Of a stretch of 64,000 nucleotides of DNA, positions 49,629 through 59,195 are shown piece after piece (positions within the stretch are counted from its first letter, which is position 1; the number at the start of each line of letters is the position of its first letter). The DNA is taken from the NCBI RefSeq assembly GCF_003073175.1, contig NZ_QBBX01000003.1, forward strand, positions 112,119 to 176,118, in the 5' to 3' direction. The notes below the pieces were generated by a model. That model ran no database searches, had not been told where the DNA came from, and saw nothing but the letters and a program-made list of their open reading frames with translations. This DNA comes from Peribacillus acanthi (GTDB taxonomy: Bacteria; Bacillota; Bacilli; Bacillales; DSM-1321). A program made the position numbers and the translations under genes.

Positions 49629-52028
49629 TTGCAACACTCACTCGATTTATTTGCAGATGGTAACAAGCAGAGAATTTTTATGAAAGGACGACATCTTGTT
49701 ACAATTTTTCATAATGAACAAAATTTATATTCTGTCGTTCGTATTCGTGTGGATGAAACTAATGCTGTGTATGATGAAAAAGAAGCTGTTGTGACCGGTT
49801 ACTTCCCTCAAATGTATGAACATGAAACGTACATATTTTATGGGCAATTGAAGGACCATCCGAAGTTTGGTCTTCAATTCCAAGTTGAACAATTTCAAAA
49901 AGATATTCCCCAGACAAAGGATGGAGTCGTACATTACTTATCTAGTGACTTGTTTAAAGGAATCGGAAAAAAAACAGCTGAATTAATAGTGGACACCATT
50001 GGTGATAATGCCATTTCAAAAATCCTTGAAAATCCTTCATTGCTTGATAGCGTCCCTAAACTTGCTGGAGATAAAGCAAAAATGCTTTACGATACCCTTG
50101 TAGAACATCAAGGATTAGAGCAAATAATGATTTCTCTTAATCAATATGGATTTGGGCCACAATTATCGATGAAGATTTATCAGGTTTATAAACAAGATAC
50201 GCTAAGCCTAATTCAGCAAAATCCATATAAATTAGTTGAAGATATCGAAGGGATTGGCTTTAGTCGAGCAGATGAACTAGGATATCAGCTTGGGATAAGT
50301 GGAAGCCATCCTGACAGAATTAAAGCTGCCTGTTTATATACATTGGAAACATATTGCATTCAAGAAGGCCATGTATACATGGATGCAAAAGATTTGTTGA
50401 TTCATGTAAAAAAACTTCTGGAAGAGAATAAGAGAGATGGAATCGAATTTAAAGAAATTTCTCAAGAAATATTGAAATTGCAAGAAGAGAGTAAAATTTT
50501 CATTGAAGAACGAAGATTATATACTCCTTCCCTCTACTTTTCAGAAAAGGGCATTGTGACTAGTATTCAAAGAATCCTTCAACAAACACAGTACAACGAC
50601 CAGTTTCCAGAATCAGAATTTTTAATGGCGTTGGGAAGCTTAGAAGAACGACTAGAGGTAGAATATGCACCTGCACAAAAGGACGCCATTCAAAAAGCTT
50701 TAATGTCACCCATGCTTCTATTAACAGGAGGTCCTGGTACTGGGAAAACCACCGTCATTAAAGGGATTGTGGAGCTGTTTGCAGAATTGCAAGGGGTTTC
50801 AATGGATATTAAATCATATAAGAATGATGAACCCTTTCCATTTATCCTAGCTGCCCCAACAGGAAGGGCTGCTAAAAGAATGAGTGAATCTACTGGATTA
50901 CCTGCAGTCACTATTCATCGATTACTTGGTTGGAACGGAAATGAAGGGTTCAGTCGTAATGAAGATAACCCAATAGAGGGAAAACTCGTCATTGTAGATG
51001 AAATGTCTATGGTAGACACGTGGCTTGCACACCAATTATTAAAGGCACTTCCAAAAGATGTACAACTTATTATGGTAGGAGATGAAGATCAACTGCCATC
51101 TGTAGGGCCGGGTCAAGTTCTAAAAGATTTACTTCTGTCAGAAAGTATCCCTACCGTAAAGCTTGAGACAATTTACCGGCAATCAGATGGTTCTTCCATT
51201 ATTGAATTAGCCCATGAAATAAAAAAAGGTCGTCTACCAGATAATATAGCTTCACAGCAGAAAGATCGTTCCTTCTTTCCATGCAGTACAGCTCAAATCT
51301 CAAATGTTGTTGAAAAAGTCGTTTTAAACGCTAAGAAAAAAGGCTTCACGTCAAAAGATATCCAAGTTTTGGCACCTATGTACAGAGGGCCTGCAGGTAT
51401 CGATAGCCTGAATAAAATGCTACAAGAAATATTTAATCCCAATACCGAAGGAACAAGAAGGGAATTAACTTTCGGTGAAGTCGTCTACAGGGTGGGAGAC
51501 AAAGTCCTCCAATTGATTAACCAGCCAGAGAGCGGAGTTTATAATGGTGATATGGGAGAGGTCATTTCAATCTTGTTTGCAAAGGAAAATACTGAAAAAC
51601 AAGATTTGGTGATTGTTTCCTTTGAGGGGGTCGAAGTAACCTATACGCGCCAAGACCTGACTCAGATTACTCATGCTTACTGCTGCTCTATTCATAAATC
51701 ACAAGGCAGTGAATTTCCAATTGTGATTATGCCTATAGTAAAAAGCTATTATAGAATGCTACGTAGGAATCTTATCTATACTGGGATTACTAGAAGTAAG
51801 CAGTTTTTGATATTGTGTGGAGAAGAGGAAGCCTTAAGAACTGGAATTGAACGCAACCTGGAACAAACAAGAAAAACTACACTTCTAGAAAAACTGAAGT
51901 TAATCAGCTATACTCAAGAAAAAGCAATTGAAAACAAGTCCTATGAGGAATTATTGTGGAGTACTGACCCTTTAATTGGTATGGAGAGCATTACACCTTA
52001 TGATTTTATGGATAAAAATATTGGGTGA
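49629..52028 (+). CDS. recD2: ATP-dependent helicase RecD2
   Basis: SF1B 5'-3' helicase of 799 residues (YrrC) involved in repair and fork progress without RecBC. N-terminal OB and helix-hairpin-helix regions (KGIGKKTAELIVDTIG, VEDIEGIGFSRADELGY) precede the motor: Walker A LLTGGPGTGKTTVIKG, motif II VIVDEMSMVDTW, motif III GDEDQLPSVGPGQV, and the C-terminal motifs THAYCCSIHKSQGSEFP and LIYTGITRSK. TTG 49629 follows AAAGGAGGG. A second, broken copy of its 3' end lies at 53163. Confidence 0.96.
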   Translation: MQHSLDLFADGNKQRIFMKGRHLVTIFHNEQNLYSVVRIRVDETNAVYDEKEAVVTGYFPQMYEHETYIFYGQLKDHPKFGLQFQVEQFQKDIPQTKDGVVHYLSSDLFKGIGKKTAELIVDTIGDNAISKILENPSLLDSVPKLAGDKAKMLYDTLVEHQGLEQIMISLNQYGFGPQLSMKIYQVYKQDTLSLIQQNPYKLVEDIEGIGFSRADELGYQLGISGSHPDRIKAACLYTLETYCIQEGHVYMDAKDLLIHVKKLLEENKRDGIEFKEISQEILKLQEESKIFIEERRLYTPSLYFSEKGIVTSIQRILQQTQYNDQFPESEFLMALGSLEERLEVEYAPAQKDAIQKALMSPMLLLTGGPGTGKTTVIKGIVELFAELQGVSMDIKSYKNDEPFPFILAAPTGRAAKRMSESTGLPAVTIHRLLGWNGNEGFSRNEDNPIEGKLVIVDEMSMVDTWLAHQLLKALPKDVQLIMVGDEDQLPSVGPGQVLKDLLLSESIPTVKLETIYRQSDGSSIIELAHEIKKGRLPDNIASQQKDRSFFPCSTAQISNVVEKVVLNAKKKGFTSKDIQVLAPMYRGPAGIDSLNKMLQEIFNPNTEGTRRELTFGEVVYRVGDKVLQLINQPESGVYNGDMGEVISILFAKENTEKQDLVIVSFEGVEVTYTRQDLTQITHAYCCSIHKSQGSEFPIVIMPIVKSYYRMLRRNLIYTGITRSKQFLILCGEEEALRTGIERNLEQTRKTTLLEKLKLISYTQEKAIENKSYEELLWSTDPLIGMESITPYDFMDKNIG

Positions 52029-52187
52029 AATTAAAAGAGGCTGAATTTTTGGTTGATTAAATTCAACCAGAGAGTCGCTCCTTTATTTTTTTTATCCATT
52101 TTCTCGTTCTAAATGAGGGCATCGGTGAAATTTAAGTTTTGTGAAAAAATGAATTTAGAAACCTGAGTAGATTGTAGTTGAAGGCAT

Positions 52188-52300
52188 GAAGACTCCTGAG
52201 GGATTAGGTGGACAGCTGAGACCCTGCAGACACCAACGGCGGCAAGGAGGATCAGCGCTAGCCCAGCGGATAGCGAAGCTCCTGGAACGGATATCAATGG
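52188..52300 (+). repeat. Degenerate copy of a dispersed Bacillaceae intergenic repeat
   Basis: The stretch GAAGACTCCTGAGGG...GCTGAGACCCTGCAG...GGAGGATCAGCGCTAGCCC...TAGCGAAGCTCCTGGAACGG..ATATCAA follows the consensus of a roughly 110-base G+C-rich element scattered through many Bacillaceae genomes (recognised from memory). Its G+C content is clearly higher than its surroundings. It has no open frame. It lies between recD2 and the PH-domain gene. Confidence 0.65.
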
Positions 52301-52332
52301 GTCATTACTACAAAACGTCCTAAAAAAGAGAG

Positions 52333-52361
52333 TGTCCCAAAAGTTTATACCTTTTGGGACA
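52333..52361 (-). terminator. Terminator of the PH-domain gene (bidirectional)
   Basis: TGTCCCAAAAG / CTTTTGGGACA, 7-base loop. On the minus strand it is followed by CTCTCTTTTTT; on the plus strand by TCTTCTTTT. Confidence 0.88.
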
Positions 52362-52378
52362 TCTTCTTTTACCTAATA

Positions 52379-52993
52379 TTAATTTTGAATATACTTTTGG
52401 AACACACTAGCAAAATCTTTTGTAGTGTGTTTAGCATGGATTTCTGTCATCCAAGTATTCACAAAATTGGCGATTTGACCAAACTCTTGGGATACATTTG
52501 CTTCAACAGTACGATTATTTCTTATCACTTCTTCAGCTACCTGGAGGCTTTTATCTCCGTAAGAAAGTAGCCTAGCGTTATCCTTCTGAATCATGGAAAT
52601 AGCAAGAAGTGCTTTGTAAATGTCAGCTACTTCTGTAGAATGTTTTTTATGTACATCGATGGATAAATTTTTATTTCCGATAGTAAACTTCAATTCGATA
52701 TCTAAATCGATTGTTCCTGCAGTTTCAATACTTACCGCACTAATTTCGTGTAAGCAATAATCATAACGCTTTAAATTACGTTTTGAACTGACAGCAGAAT
52801 CCCCATCAACATGTATGAGAGCTAAATTTGTAAAGCAATATTCATCTTTTTTAGATTTGATAAGAAAGAAAATCTTTTCGTTATCTTCACTCAGTACAAA
52901 ATCGTCAGACTCTGTTTTATCATAATCGGAAGGTTTGATGATTTCTCCAATATCACTAAGACCTAGAGCTTCGCTTGCTAATTTCTTAAACAT
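52379..52993 (-). CDS. PH domain-containing protein (YvbH-like)
   Basis: Protein of 204 residues with no signal peptide. The N-terminal bacterial PH domain includes KLASEALGLSDIGEIIKPSD, then the strands KIFFLIKSKKDEYCFTNLAL and KRNLKRYDYCLHEIS. A helical C-terminal part follows (ISMIQKDNARLLSYGDKSLQ, NFVNTWMTEIHAKH). The family often bears the YvbH-like name; function unknown. ATG 52993 follows AAAGGGG. It is read against its neighbours and lies inside an apparent insertion between recD2 and yrrD. Confidence 0.85.
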   Translation of the reverse strand: MFKKLASEALGLSDIGEIIKPSDYDKTESDDFVLSEDNEKIFFLIKSKKDEYCFTNLALIHVDGDSAVSSKRNLKRYDYCLHEISAVSIETAGTIDLDIELKFTIGNKNLSIDVHKKHSTEVADIYKALLAISMIQKDNARLLSYGDKSLQVAEEVIRNNRTVEANVSQEFGQIANFVNTWMTEIHAKHTTKDFASVFQKYIQN

Positions 52994-53162
52994 GAAATTA
53001 CCCCTTTCCAACAATTCAAGTACTCATAAATCATACCATAAAATCACCTAAATGAATGATCTGAAATTCAAAAAAATGTAAAATGGTTCCTTTGAATTAT
53101 GGAAGGAAAATAAAGTTAATATAAGGTGGAAGCCTTAATTAACAAAGGTTTTTTTCGAGAAC

Positions 53163-53207
53163 ATGGAAAACGTTACACCTTATGATTTATTATCGCTAAA
53201 CAGATAA
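53163..53207 (+). pseudogene. Relic of a recD2 3' end
   Basis: Translates to MENVTPYDLLSLNR and stop. The true recD2 C-terminus reads MESITPYDFMDKNIG. The two DNA segments (51981-52007 and 53163-53189) agree at 23 of 27 positions with a 16-base exact run. It lies 28 bases before yrrD, where recD2 would end if the PH gene and repeat were absent. It has no ribosome binding site and is too short to be a gene. Confidence 0.6.
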
Positions 53208-53235
53208 TATGAATGTTCGGAAAGGATGGTGCACT

Positions 53236-53712
53236 TTGCGGACATTCTCATTATTAAAGGGCTTGCCTTTGTACTCTATAACAGGGAAGAAAATGGGTGA
53301 GGCATGTGACCTGACCATATCTGATGAAGGTAAGGTAACAGGTGTACTATTAAGCCGATCAGCTATCTTCAAACGGACCCTTCAGATTCCATTAGAAAAA
53401 ATCGACAGAATTGAGAGTGAGGCTATATACCTTAAGGACGATGATTTGACAAAAATTGAATCAAAACCCTACAAATATACACTCCATCATAAAGATTCGA
53501 TAGCTGGTAAACAGGTAATTGGTAATAAAACTGGTAAAACTATCGGAGTGTTGGAGGATGTATATTTTACGGAAAATTTGGGCAATATTGTAGCATATGA
53601 AATTTCCAATGGTTTCTTTTCGGATCTTGCAGATGGAAAACTCAAAATACCTACACACAATCCACCATCACTCGGAGAGGATACCATCGTCATTTCTGAA
53701 GCCGTTCAGTGA
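53236..53712 (+). CDS. yrrD: PRC-barrel domain protein (YrrD-like)
   Basis: A 158-residue soluble protein with two PRC-barrel domains (SLLKGLPLYSITGKKMGEAC and VIGNKTGKTIGVLEDVYF). Such domains occur in RNA-processing and photosynthetic proteins; the role of YrrD is unknown. TTG 53236 is preferred because AAAGGATGG precedes it and the domain starts there; an ATG at 53209 is less likely. The stop overlaps the upstream site of the next gene. Confidence 0.85.
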   Translation: MRTFSLLKGLPLYSITGKKMGEACDLTISDEGKVTGVLLSRSAIFKRTLQIPLEKIDRIESEAIYLKDDDLTKIESKPYKYTLHHKDSIAGKQVIGNKTGKTIGVLEDVYFTENLGNIVAYEISNGFFSDLADGKLKIPTHNPPSLGEDTIVISEAVQ

Positions 53713-53723
53713 GGTGTCAAATT

Positions 53724-53915
53724 GTGATAAAATGCCCAAATTGTTCTAGTAAGGATATTGGTAAGATTGGTGTAAATCAATATTATTGCTGGGGATGTTT
53801 TATTGAATTGTCAGTTTCTAAAGGTATGATTAATACTCACCAAGTTGAGGAAGATGGAAGTCTAAGTTCACTTGATGATCTATTTGAAGAGGAAGATCGA
53901 AGATATTCTATGTAA
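53724..53915 (+). CDS. Small zinc-ribbon protein
   Basis: A 63-residue protein with two CxxC knuckles (IKCPNCSSKDIGKIG and YYCWGCFIEL) that should bind one zinc, then an acidic tail (SSLDDLFEEEDRRYSM). GTG 53724 follows TGAGGTG. It lies 11 bases after yrrD and is probably co-transcribed. I do not recognise a named family. Role unknown. Confidence 0.75.
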   Translation: MIKCPNCSSKDIGKIGVNQYYCWGCFIELSVSKGMINTHQVEEDGSLSSLDDLFEEEDRRYSM

Positions 53916-53945
53916 TGTGATACAATTCATTAAATAAGATTTCAC

Positions 53946-54054
53946 AAGAGGATGAATCTAAAGTGTGTCTAACCCTTTAGGTTTAAATAGTGTATTCACT
54001 ATATAAACCTAGGAGAGCTGACACCTAAAGGAGTTCATCCTCTTTGTTTTTTTA
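53946..54054 (+). terminator. Long nested hairpin, terminator of yrrD and the zinc-ribbon gene
   Basis: Outer stem AAGAGGATGAA (53946) / TTCATCCTCTT (to 54044), then a T-rich run. Inside are GTGTC / GACAC and an almost perfect hairpin TAGGTTTA..ATAGTG / CACTAT..TAAACCTA. It is far larger than an ordinary terminator. Confidence 0.7.
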
Positions 54055-54191
54055 AAGAAGAGTGTTTCCGAGTTCTTCACTATAGCCTGTTTTCATAAAC
54101 TTTATTGCTTTATTAGTAAATGTAACGGAAAGTAAGTGGCAAGATTAAATTCCTAATGTGGAATGAGCCTAATTTTATACAGCATCATACT

Positions 54192-54220
54192 GCATGAAAA
54201 ATCGTTCTCCGTAAACAATA
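54192..54220 (+). promoter_or_regulatory. Possible forespore promoter of the AI-2E gene
   Basis: GCATG (54192-54196), 14-base spacer, GTAAACAATA (54211-54220), matching five of six fixed sigma-F -10 positions. Otherwise the 200 bases from 54056 hold nothing recognisable. Confidence 0.45.
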
Positions 54221-54258
54221 CAGGTATATTATGAGGTTTGCTACAAGGAGGTAGTCGA

Positions 54259-55356
54259 ATGAATATACCAATGAAGTGGTTCTATCGATTAGGCTTCTTA
54301 CTGTTATTGTTTGTGGTGATTTATGTTTTTTTTATATTAAAACCCCTTTGGATGCCAGTCCTTCAAATCATAGTAACAGTGTTAATTCCGTTTTTAATTG
54401 CAGCCTTTGTCAGCTATCTTCTGCATCCTGTCGTAGAATTACTCCATCAAAAAGGAATGAAGCGTGGAATAGCAATTGTTATCATTTATTTTCTATTTTT
54501 TGGGGGAATCGGTTTTGCTTTATATAAAGGAGTGCCGATTATGATCCAACAGGTGAAGGATTTATCTGAAAATGCCCCGGTATTTACTAAACAATATCGA
54601 GTCCTATTAGACGAGTTGGATCATCATACATCAGATTGGCCAGCAGCCTTTAAAGAAAAAATAGATAAGGGTATTGTTTTTGCGGAAAATAGAATGGATG
54701 CCCTATTTTCGAGGGTAACTGGTTATTTAACAGGATTTATGGATTTCATCTTTTTAATTGCCATAATTCCTTTTATTGCCTTTTACATGCTAAAGGATTT
54801 TGAAGATATTAAAAGAGGGGCGTGGTACATCACCCCGAACAAATGGAGAAAAACAGGGATATCTTTTCTACAAGATGTAGAACATTCCTTAGGCAGTTAT
54901 ATTAGAGGCCAATTAATCGTTTGTGTGGCGATAGGTTTTATATCCACCATTTTATTTTGGTTAATTCATTTAAAGTATCCTTTGATACTCGGTTTCATTA
55001 TTGGTGTAACAAATGTAATTCCATATTTTGGTCCTGTGATTGGAGCAATACCAGCTATTATTATTGCAGCAGCTTTATCTGGGAAAATGGTCTTGTACGT
55101 TGTACTTATTGTTTTTGGATTGCAATTTTTAGAAGGGAATATCCTCTCTCCACTTATTGTAGGAAAAAGCTTACATATGCATCCATTGATGATTATGCTT
55201 GCCCTACTAATAGGGGGAGAGATTGGTGGAGTAGTAGGTCTGATTATTGCTGTTCCTATTCTTGCGATTATGAAGGTAGCCATTATGCACGCTCGGACAC
55301 ACTATTTAATAGCCAGGAAGGAAAAACTTCAGAAAAACCCAATTAATGAACCATAA
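54259..55356 (+). CDS. yrrI: AI-2E family transporter (YrrI-like)
   Basis: Membrane protein of 365 residues with about eight segments and the family's large loop after segment 3. The conserved C-terminal stretch includes GFIIGVTNVIPYFGPVIGAI, a family hallmark, and LSPLIVGKSLHMHPLMIMLA. Members export varied small molecules or ions; the substrate is unknown here. ATG 54259 follows AAGGAGGT; an ATG at 54238 precedes that site. In B. subtilis glnQHMP stands between yrrD and yrrI; it is absent here. Confidence 0.9.
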   Translation: MNIPMKWFYRLGFLLLLFVVIYVFFILKPLWMPVLQIIVTVLIPFLIAAFVSYLLHPVVELLHQKGMKRGIAIVIIYFLFFGGIGFALYKGVPIMIQQVKDLSENAPVFTKQYRVLLDELDHHTSDWPAAFKEKIDKGIVFAENRMDALFSRVTGYLTGFMDFIFLIAIIPFIAFYMLKDFEDIKRGAWYITPNKWRKTGISFLQDVEHSLGSYIRGQLIVCVAIGFISTILFWLIHLKYPLILGFIIGVTNVIPYFGPVIGAIPAIIIAAALSGKMVLYVVLIVFGLQFLEGNILSPLIVGKSLHMHPLMIMLALLIGGEIGGVVGLIIAVPILAIMKVAIMHARTHYLIARKEKLQKNPINEP

Positions 55357-55374
55357 TAGATGTCTTCGCAAATA

Positions 55375-55403
55375 TTGACAAAAGTCCTTGTACTGCCTAT
55401 AAT
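55375..55403 (+). promoter_or_regulatory. Sigma-A promoter of alaS
   Basis: TTGACA (55375-55380), 17-base spacer, TATAAT (55398-55403): both consensus. Confidence 0.95.
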
Positions 55404-55435
55404 CCTGTTTATAGGTTAACTATAAGTAAATCGTT

Positions 55436-55672
55436 GAAGGATCAAGTATGTTATAGTCCATCTGAGTGTATGACACATAAGAGAGGAATTTCCTTGGCTG
55501 AAAGAAATTCCAGATGAAGGATAACAGAAAGCTAATCCGGAGTGTAGCTAATTCCTACCGTTTAACCGCGTTAAGGTGATTCTAAGGTGATGGACTTGAA
55601 ATTTAGGTCCATAATCAGGGTGGTACCGCGAGTTATGTCTCTCGTCCCTGTCAGGGGATGGGAGCTTTTTTT
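55436..55672 (+). promoter_or_regulatory. T-box riboswitch of alaS
   Basis: Stem I has AGTA on the 5' side and GAAA-GCT-A on the 3' side, giving an Ala specifier GCT at 55531-55533; AAGAGAGGAA is the AG-bulge region. T-box CAGGGTGGTACCGCG spans 55616-55630. The terminator is CTCTCGTCCCTG / CAGGGGATGGGAG followed by seven T. Uncharged tRNA-Ala should turn the gene on. Confidence 0.95.
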
Positions 55673-55718
55673 ATGCCTTAATTTACATATTTTACCATTT
55701 TACAGGAGGGAAACTATT

Positions 55719-58355
55719 ATGAAAAAACTAACAGGCGCTCAAATTCGCCAAATGTATTTAGATTTCTTTAAAGAAAAAGGACATCACGTAGAGCCTAGTG
55801 CTCCACTTGTGCCCCATGATGACCCATCATTACTTTGGATTAATTCAGGTGTAGCTACATTAAAAAAATATTTTGATGGCCGAGTAATTCCTGATAATCC
55901 TCGTATTACGAATGCTCAAAAATCGATTCGAACAAATGATATTGAAAACGTAGGTAAAACAGCTCGCCATCATACATTCTTTGAAATGTTGGGTAATTTC
56001 TCAATCGGTGAATACTTCAAAGAAGAAGCTATAACTTGGGCATGGGAATTCTTGACTGACGAAAAATGGATTGGATTCGACCCAGAAAAACTTTCAGTTA
56101 CGATTCACCCAGAAGATGAAGAAGCGTTTGAACTGTGGAATAAAAAGATTGGTGTACCAGCAGACCGTATCGTACGCCTTGAAGGGAACTTCTGGGATAT
56201 TGGTGAAGGTCCAAGTGGTCCGAACACGGAGATTTTCTATGACCGTGGTCCTGCATATGGAGATGACTTCAGTGATCCTGAATTATTTCCAGGTGGAGAA
56301 AATGAACGTTATTTAGAGGTTTGGAACCTTGTATTCTCACAATTCAATCATAACCCAGATGGATCATACACACCGCTTCCAAAGAAAAATATCGATACTG
56401 GTATGGGCTTAGAGCGTATGGCTTCTGTCATTCAAGATGTACCTACGAACTTTGACACAGATTTATTTATGCCAATCATTCATGCTACTGAAGAAATTTC
56501 GCTTGAAAAGTACCGTGTTAATAATGAAAAAGACGTTGCTTTCAAAGTAATTGCTGACCATATCCGTACAGTTGCTTTCGCAATCGGTGATGGAGCATTG
56601 CCTTCTAATGAAGGTCGTGGCTATGTATTAAGAAGACTATTACGTCGTGCGGTTCGTTACGCAAAACAAATCAACATCAATCGTCCGTTCATGTATGAAC
56701 TAGTACCTGTTGTAGGAGAAATCATGCATGAATTCTACCCAGAGGTAAAAGAAAAACGTGATTTCATCGCAAAAATAGTGAAAAATGAAGAAGAGCGTTT
56801 CCATGAAACTTTAAACGAAGGGCTTCACATACTAGCTGAAGTAATTAAGAAGGAAAAAGCGAACGGAAGTACCGTTATTAAAGGTTCTGATGTATTCAGA
56901 CTTTATGACACCTATGGTTTCCCAGTAGACTTGACTGAAGAGTATGCTGAAGAAGAGGGCATGACGATTGATCGTAATGGGTTTGAGACGGAAATGGAAG
57001 CACAGCGTGAACGTGCACGCGCTGCTCGTCAAGATGTAGATAGTATGCAAGTCCAAGGTGGAGTTTTAGGTGAAATTAAGGTAGAAAGCCAATTTGTTGG
57101 CTATGAAAACCTTGAGGCAGAAGGTACAGTCGTTGCCATTGTGAAAAATGGTGAATTGATTGAAGAAGCACAAGCTGGTGAAGAAGTGCAAGTAATCCTT
57201 AGCCATACTCCGTTTTATGCAGAAAGTGGCGGACAGATTGCAGATAAAGGCTTCATCGTAAATGAAGATGTCAAGCTAGTTGTAAAGGATGTTCAAAAAG
57301 CTCCTAACGGTCAAAACTTACATGGTGTCATTGTTGAGCACGGAATCTTAAAATCAGGAACTAGCGTTGTTTCTGAAGTAGATGCTGAGTCAAGAAGCCA
57401 TATCGTAAAAAATCATACTGCGACTCATTTATTACACCAAGCTTTAAAAGATGTTCTTGGAGAGCATGTTAACCAAGCTGGTTCTCTTGTACAAACAGAC
57501 CGTTTACGTTTTGACTTCTCGCATTTTGGTCAAATTAAACCTGAAGAACTTGAGCAAATTGAACAAAATGTCAATGAACAGATTTGGAAAAGCACACCTG
57601 TAGTCATTGAAAACAAAGCTATTGACGAAGCAAAAGCTATGGGAGCAATGGCTCTATTCGGTGAAAAGTACGGTGATATTGTTCGCGTCGTTCAAGTAGG
57701 TGACTACAGCATTGAGTTATGTGGTGGATGTCATGTACCTAATACTGCAGTTATCGGATTGTTCAAAATCGTATCTGAATCAGGTATTGGTGCTGGAACT
57801 AGAAGGATTGAGGCGGTAACTGGAGCGGCAGCTTACAAAACTTTAAACGACCAAATCGGTATATTAAAAACTGCTGCGGCAAAAGTGAAATCTAATCCAA
57901 AAGATGTCCCTGCAAGAATTGATGTATTGCTTGGAGAAATTAAGGAATTACAACGTGAAAATGATTCATTAAAATCTAAGCTTGGGAATATAGAAGCAGG
58001 CAATCTTGTTAATAATGTAGTTGAAGTAAATGGAGTTCCTGTTTTAGCTGCAAAAGTACAAGCATCTGATATGAATAATCTTCGTAACATGGCTGATGAA
58101 CTTAAGCAAAAGCTTGGATCAGCAGTTTTAGTACTAGGATCAGTCCAAGAAGACAAAGTTAACCTGATTGCAGGTGTAACAGATGATTTAATTAAAAAAG
58201 GATTCCATGCTGGTAAATTAATTAAAGAAATTGCGACACGTTGTGGAGGCAGTGGCGGAGGTCGTCCAGATATGGCTCAAGCTGGTGGGAAAAACCCAGA
58301 ACAATTGGACTCTGCGCTTAAATTTGCTGAAGAATGGGTAAAATCAATTTCATAA
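55719..58355 (+). CDS. alaS: Alanyl-tRNA synthetase
   Basis: Class II enzyme of 878 residues: catalytic core ([36 protein letters not shown]), editing domain with the zinc-type motifs [11 protein letters not shown] and [13 protein letters not shown], then the C-Ala domain ending [18 protein letters not shown] 55719 follows AGGAGGG. The open frame upstream runs through the T-box and is not translated. Confidence 0.98.
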   Translation: MKKLTGAQIRQMYLDFFKEKGHHVEPSAPLVPHDDPSLLWINSGVATLKKYFDGRVIPDNPRITNAQKSIRTNDIENVGKTARHHTFFEMLGNFSIGEYFKEEAITWAWEFLTDEKWIGFDPEKLSVTIHPEDEEAFELWNKKIGVPADRIVRLEGNFWDIGEGPSGPNTEIFYDRGPAYGDDFSDPELFPGGENERYLEVWNLVFSQFNHNPDGSYTPLPKKNIDTGMGLERMASVIQDVPTNFDTDLFMPIIHATEEISLEKYRVNNEKDVAFKVIADHIRTVAFAIGDGALPSNEGRGYVLRRLLRRAVRYAKQININRPFMYELVPVVGEIMHEFYPEVKEKRDFIAKIVKNEEERFHETLNEGLHILAEVIKKEKANGSTVIKGSDVFRLYDTYGFPVDLTEEYAEEEGMTIDRNGFETEMEAQRERARAARQDVDSMQVQGGVLGEIKVESQFVGYENLEAEGTVVAIVKNGELIEEAQAGEEVQVILSHTPFYAESGGQIADKGFIVNEDVKLVVKDVQKAPNGQNLHGVIVEHGILKSGTSVVSEVDAESRSHIVKNHTATHLLHQALKDVLGEHVNQAGSLVQTDRLRFDFSHFGQIKPEELEQIEQNVNEQIWKSTPVVIENKAIDEAKAMGAMALFGEKYGDIVRVVQVGDYSIELCGGCHVPNTAVIGLFKIVSESGIGAGTRRIEAVTGAAAYKTLNDQIGILKTAAAKVKSNPKDVPARIDVLLGEIKELQRENDSLKSKLGNIEAGNLVNNVVEVNGVPVLAAKVQASDMNNLRNMADELKQKLGSAVLVLGSVQEDKVNLIAGVTDDLIKKGFHAGKLIKEIATRCGGSGGGRPDMAQAGGKNPEQLDSALKFAEEWVKSIS

Positions 58356-58429
58356 TCCCAGACTGTTAGTGTACAATGGTAGTAATAATAACCAATTTCC
58401 CAATCGAGATTTAGGGATTTCCTTATAAC

Positions 58430-58458
58430 TTGATTGGGAAGATTGAAAAAGGTACAAT
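58430..58458 (+). promoter_or_regulatory. Promoter of the ireB-ruvX-yrzB operon
   Basis: TTGATT (58430-58435), 17-base spacer, TACAAT (58453-58458). Its -35 lies in the 3' arm of a TTCCCAATC / GATTGGGAA hairpin that follows alaS. Confidence 0.65.
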
Positions 58459-58490
58459 AATAAACTGAACTCTTAAAGTGAGGTGCACGT

Positions 58491-58760
58491 ATGAGTTCCT
58501 TTGATAAGACGATGCAATTTAACTTTCCAGAAGAGCCATTTGAACGTGATATTAGAGAGGTTCTATTTCAGGTTCATGAGGCCCTGCAGGAAAAAGGCTA
58601 CAACCCGATTAACCAAATTGTTGGCTATCTTCTTTCTGGAGATCCAGCCTATATCCCACGTCATCAGGATGCGCGTAATTTAATTCGTAAACTTGAACGG
58701 GATGAAATTATCGAGGAATTGGTCAAATCTTACTTAAAGCACAATCGTGAGGAAGCATAA
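58491..58760 (+). CDS. yrzL: IreB family regulatory phosphoprotein (YrzL)
   Basis: An 89-residue protein of the DUF965/IreB family ([40 protein letters not shown]). In Enterococcus faecalis IreB is phosphorylated on N-terminal Thr by the PASTA kinase IreK and affects cephalosporin resistance. Thr7 in [10 protein letters not shown] could be the matching site. ATG 58491 follows GAGGTG. TAATG overlap with ruvX. Confidence 0.93.
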   Translation: MSSFDKTMQFNFPEEPFERDIREVLFQVHEALQEKGYNPINQIVGYLLSGDPAYIPRHQDARNLIRKLERDEIIEELVKSYLKHNREEA

Positions 58761-59182
58761 TGCGGACTATGGGATTAGATGTAGGGTCGAGAACTGTCGG
58801 AGTTGCAATTAGCGATGCGATGGGCTGGACAGCACAAGGAATCGAAACGATTAAAATCAATGAAGAGCAGCAACAACTAGGATTAGATCGAATCGGCGAA
58901 CTTGTGAAAGAATATGAAGTTACTAAGGTTGTTGTTGGTTTACCCAAAAATATGAACGGCACTATAGGTCCCCGAGGGGAAGCTAGTGAAGCCTATGCAA
59001 AGGCAATTGAAGTCAAGCTTGGTTTACCTACAGTATTGTGGGACGAGCGTCTGACTACGATGGCTGCCGAAAGAGTATTATTGGAGGCTGACATGAGCCG
59101 AGCAAAACGAAAAAAAGTAATCGACAAAATGGCGGCTGTCATGATTCTTCAAGGATACTTAGACAGCGTGTCAAAAAACTAA
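58760..59182 (+). CDS. ruvX: Holliday junction resolvase-like RuvX (YqgF)
   Basis: RNase H-fold protein of 140 residues (YrrK). The first acidic residue lies in [16 protein letters not shown], the second in [18 protein letters not shown], and the last catalytic region in [15 protein letters not shown]. It is known for 16S rRNA 5' end processing in bacteria as well as proposed junction cleavage. The start shares one base with the yrzL stop. Confidence 0.95.
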   Translation: MRTMGLDVGSRTVGVAISDAMGWTAQGIETIKINEEQQQLGLDRIGELVKEYEVTKVVVGLPKNMNGTIGPRGEASEAYAKAIEVKLGLPTVLWDERLTTMAAERVLLEADMSRAKRKKVIDKMAAVMILQGYLDSVSKN

Positions 59183-59195
59183 TGAGGTGACCATA

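Noticed and set aside
54276..55346. Plus-strand frames inside the AI-2E gene
   Set aside because: They are alternative frames of a well-supported membrane protein and lack starts with binding sites.
55587..55718. Upstream extension of alaS from an ATG at 55587
   Set aside because: The stretch is the T-box antiterminator/terminator region. ATG 55719 has the ribosome binding site and the normal N-terminus.
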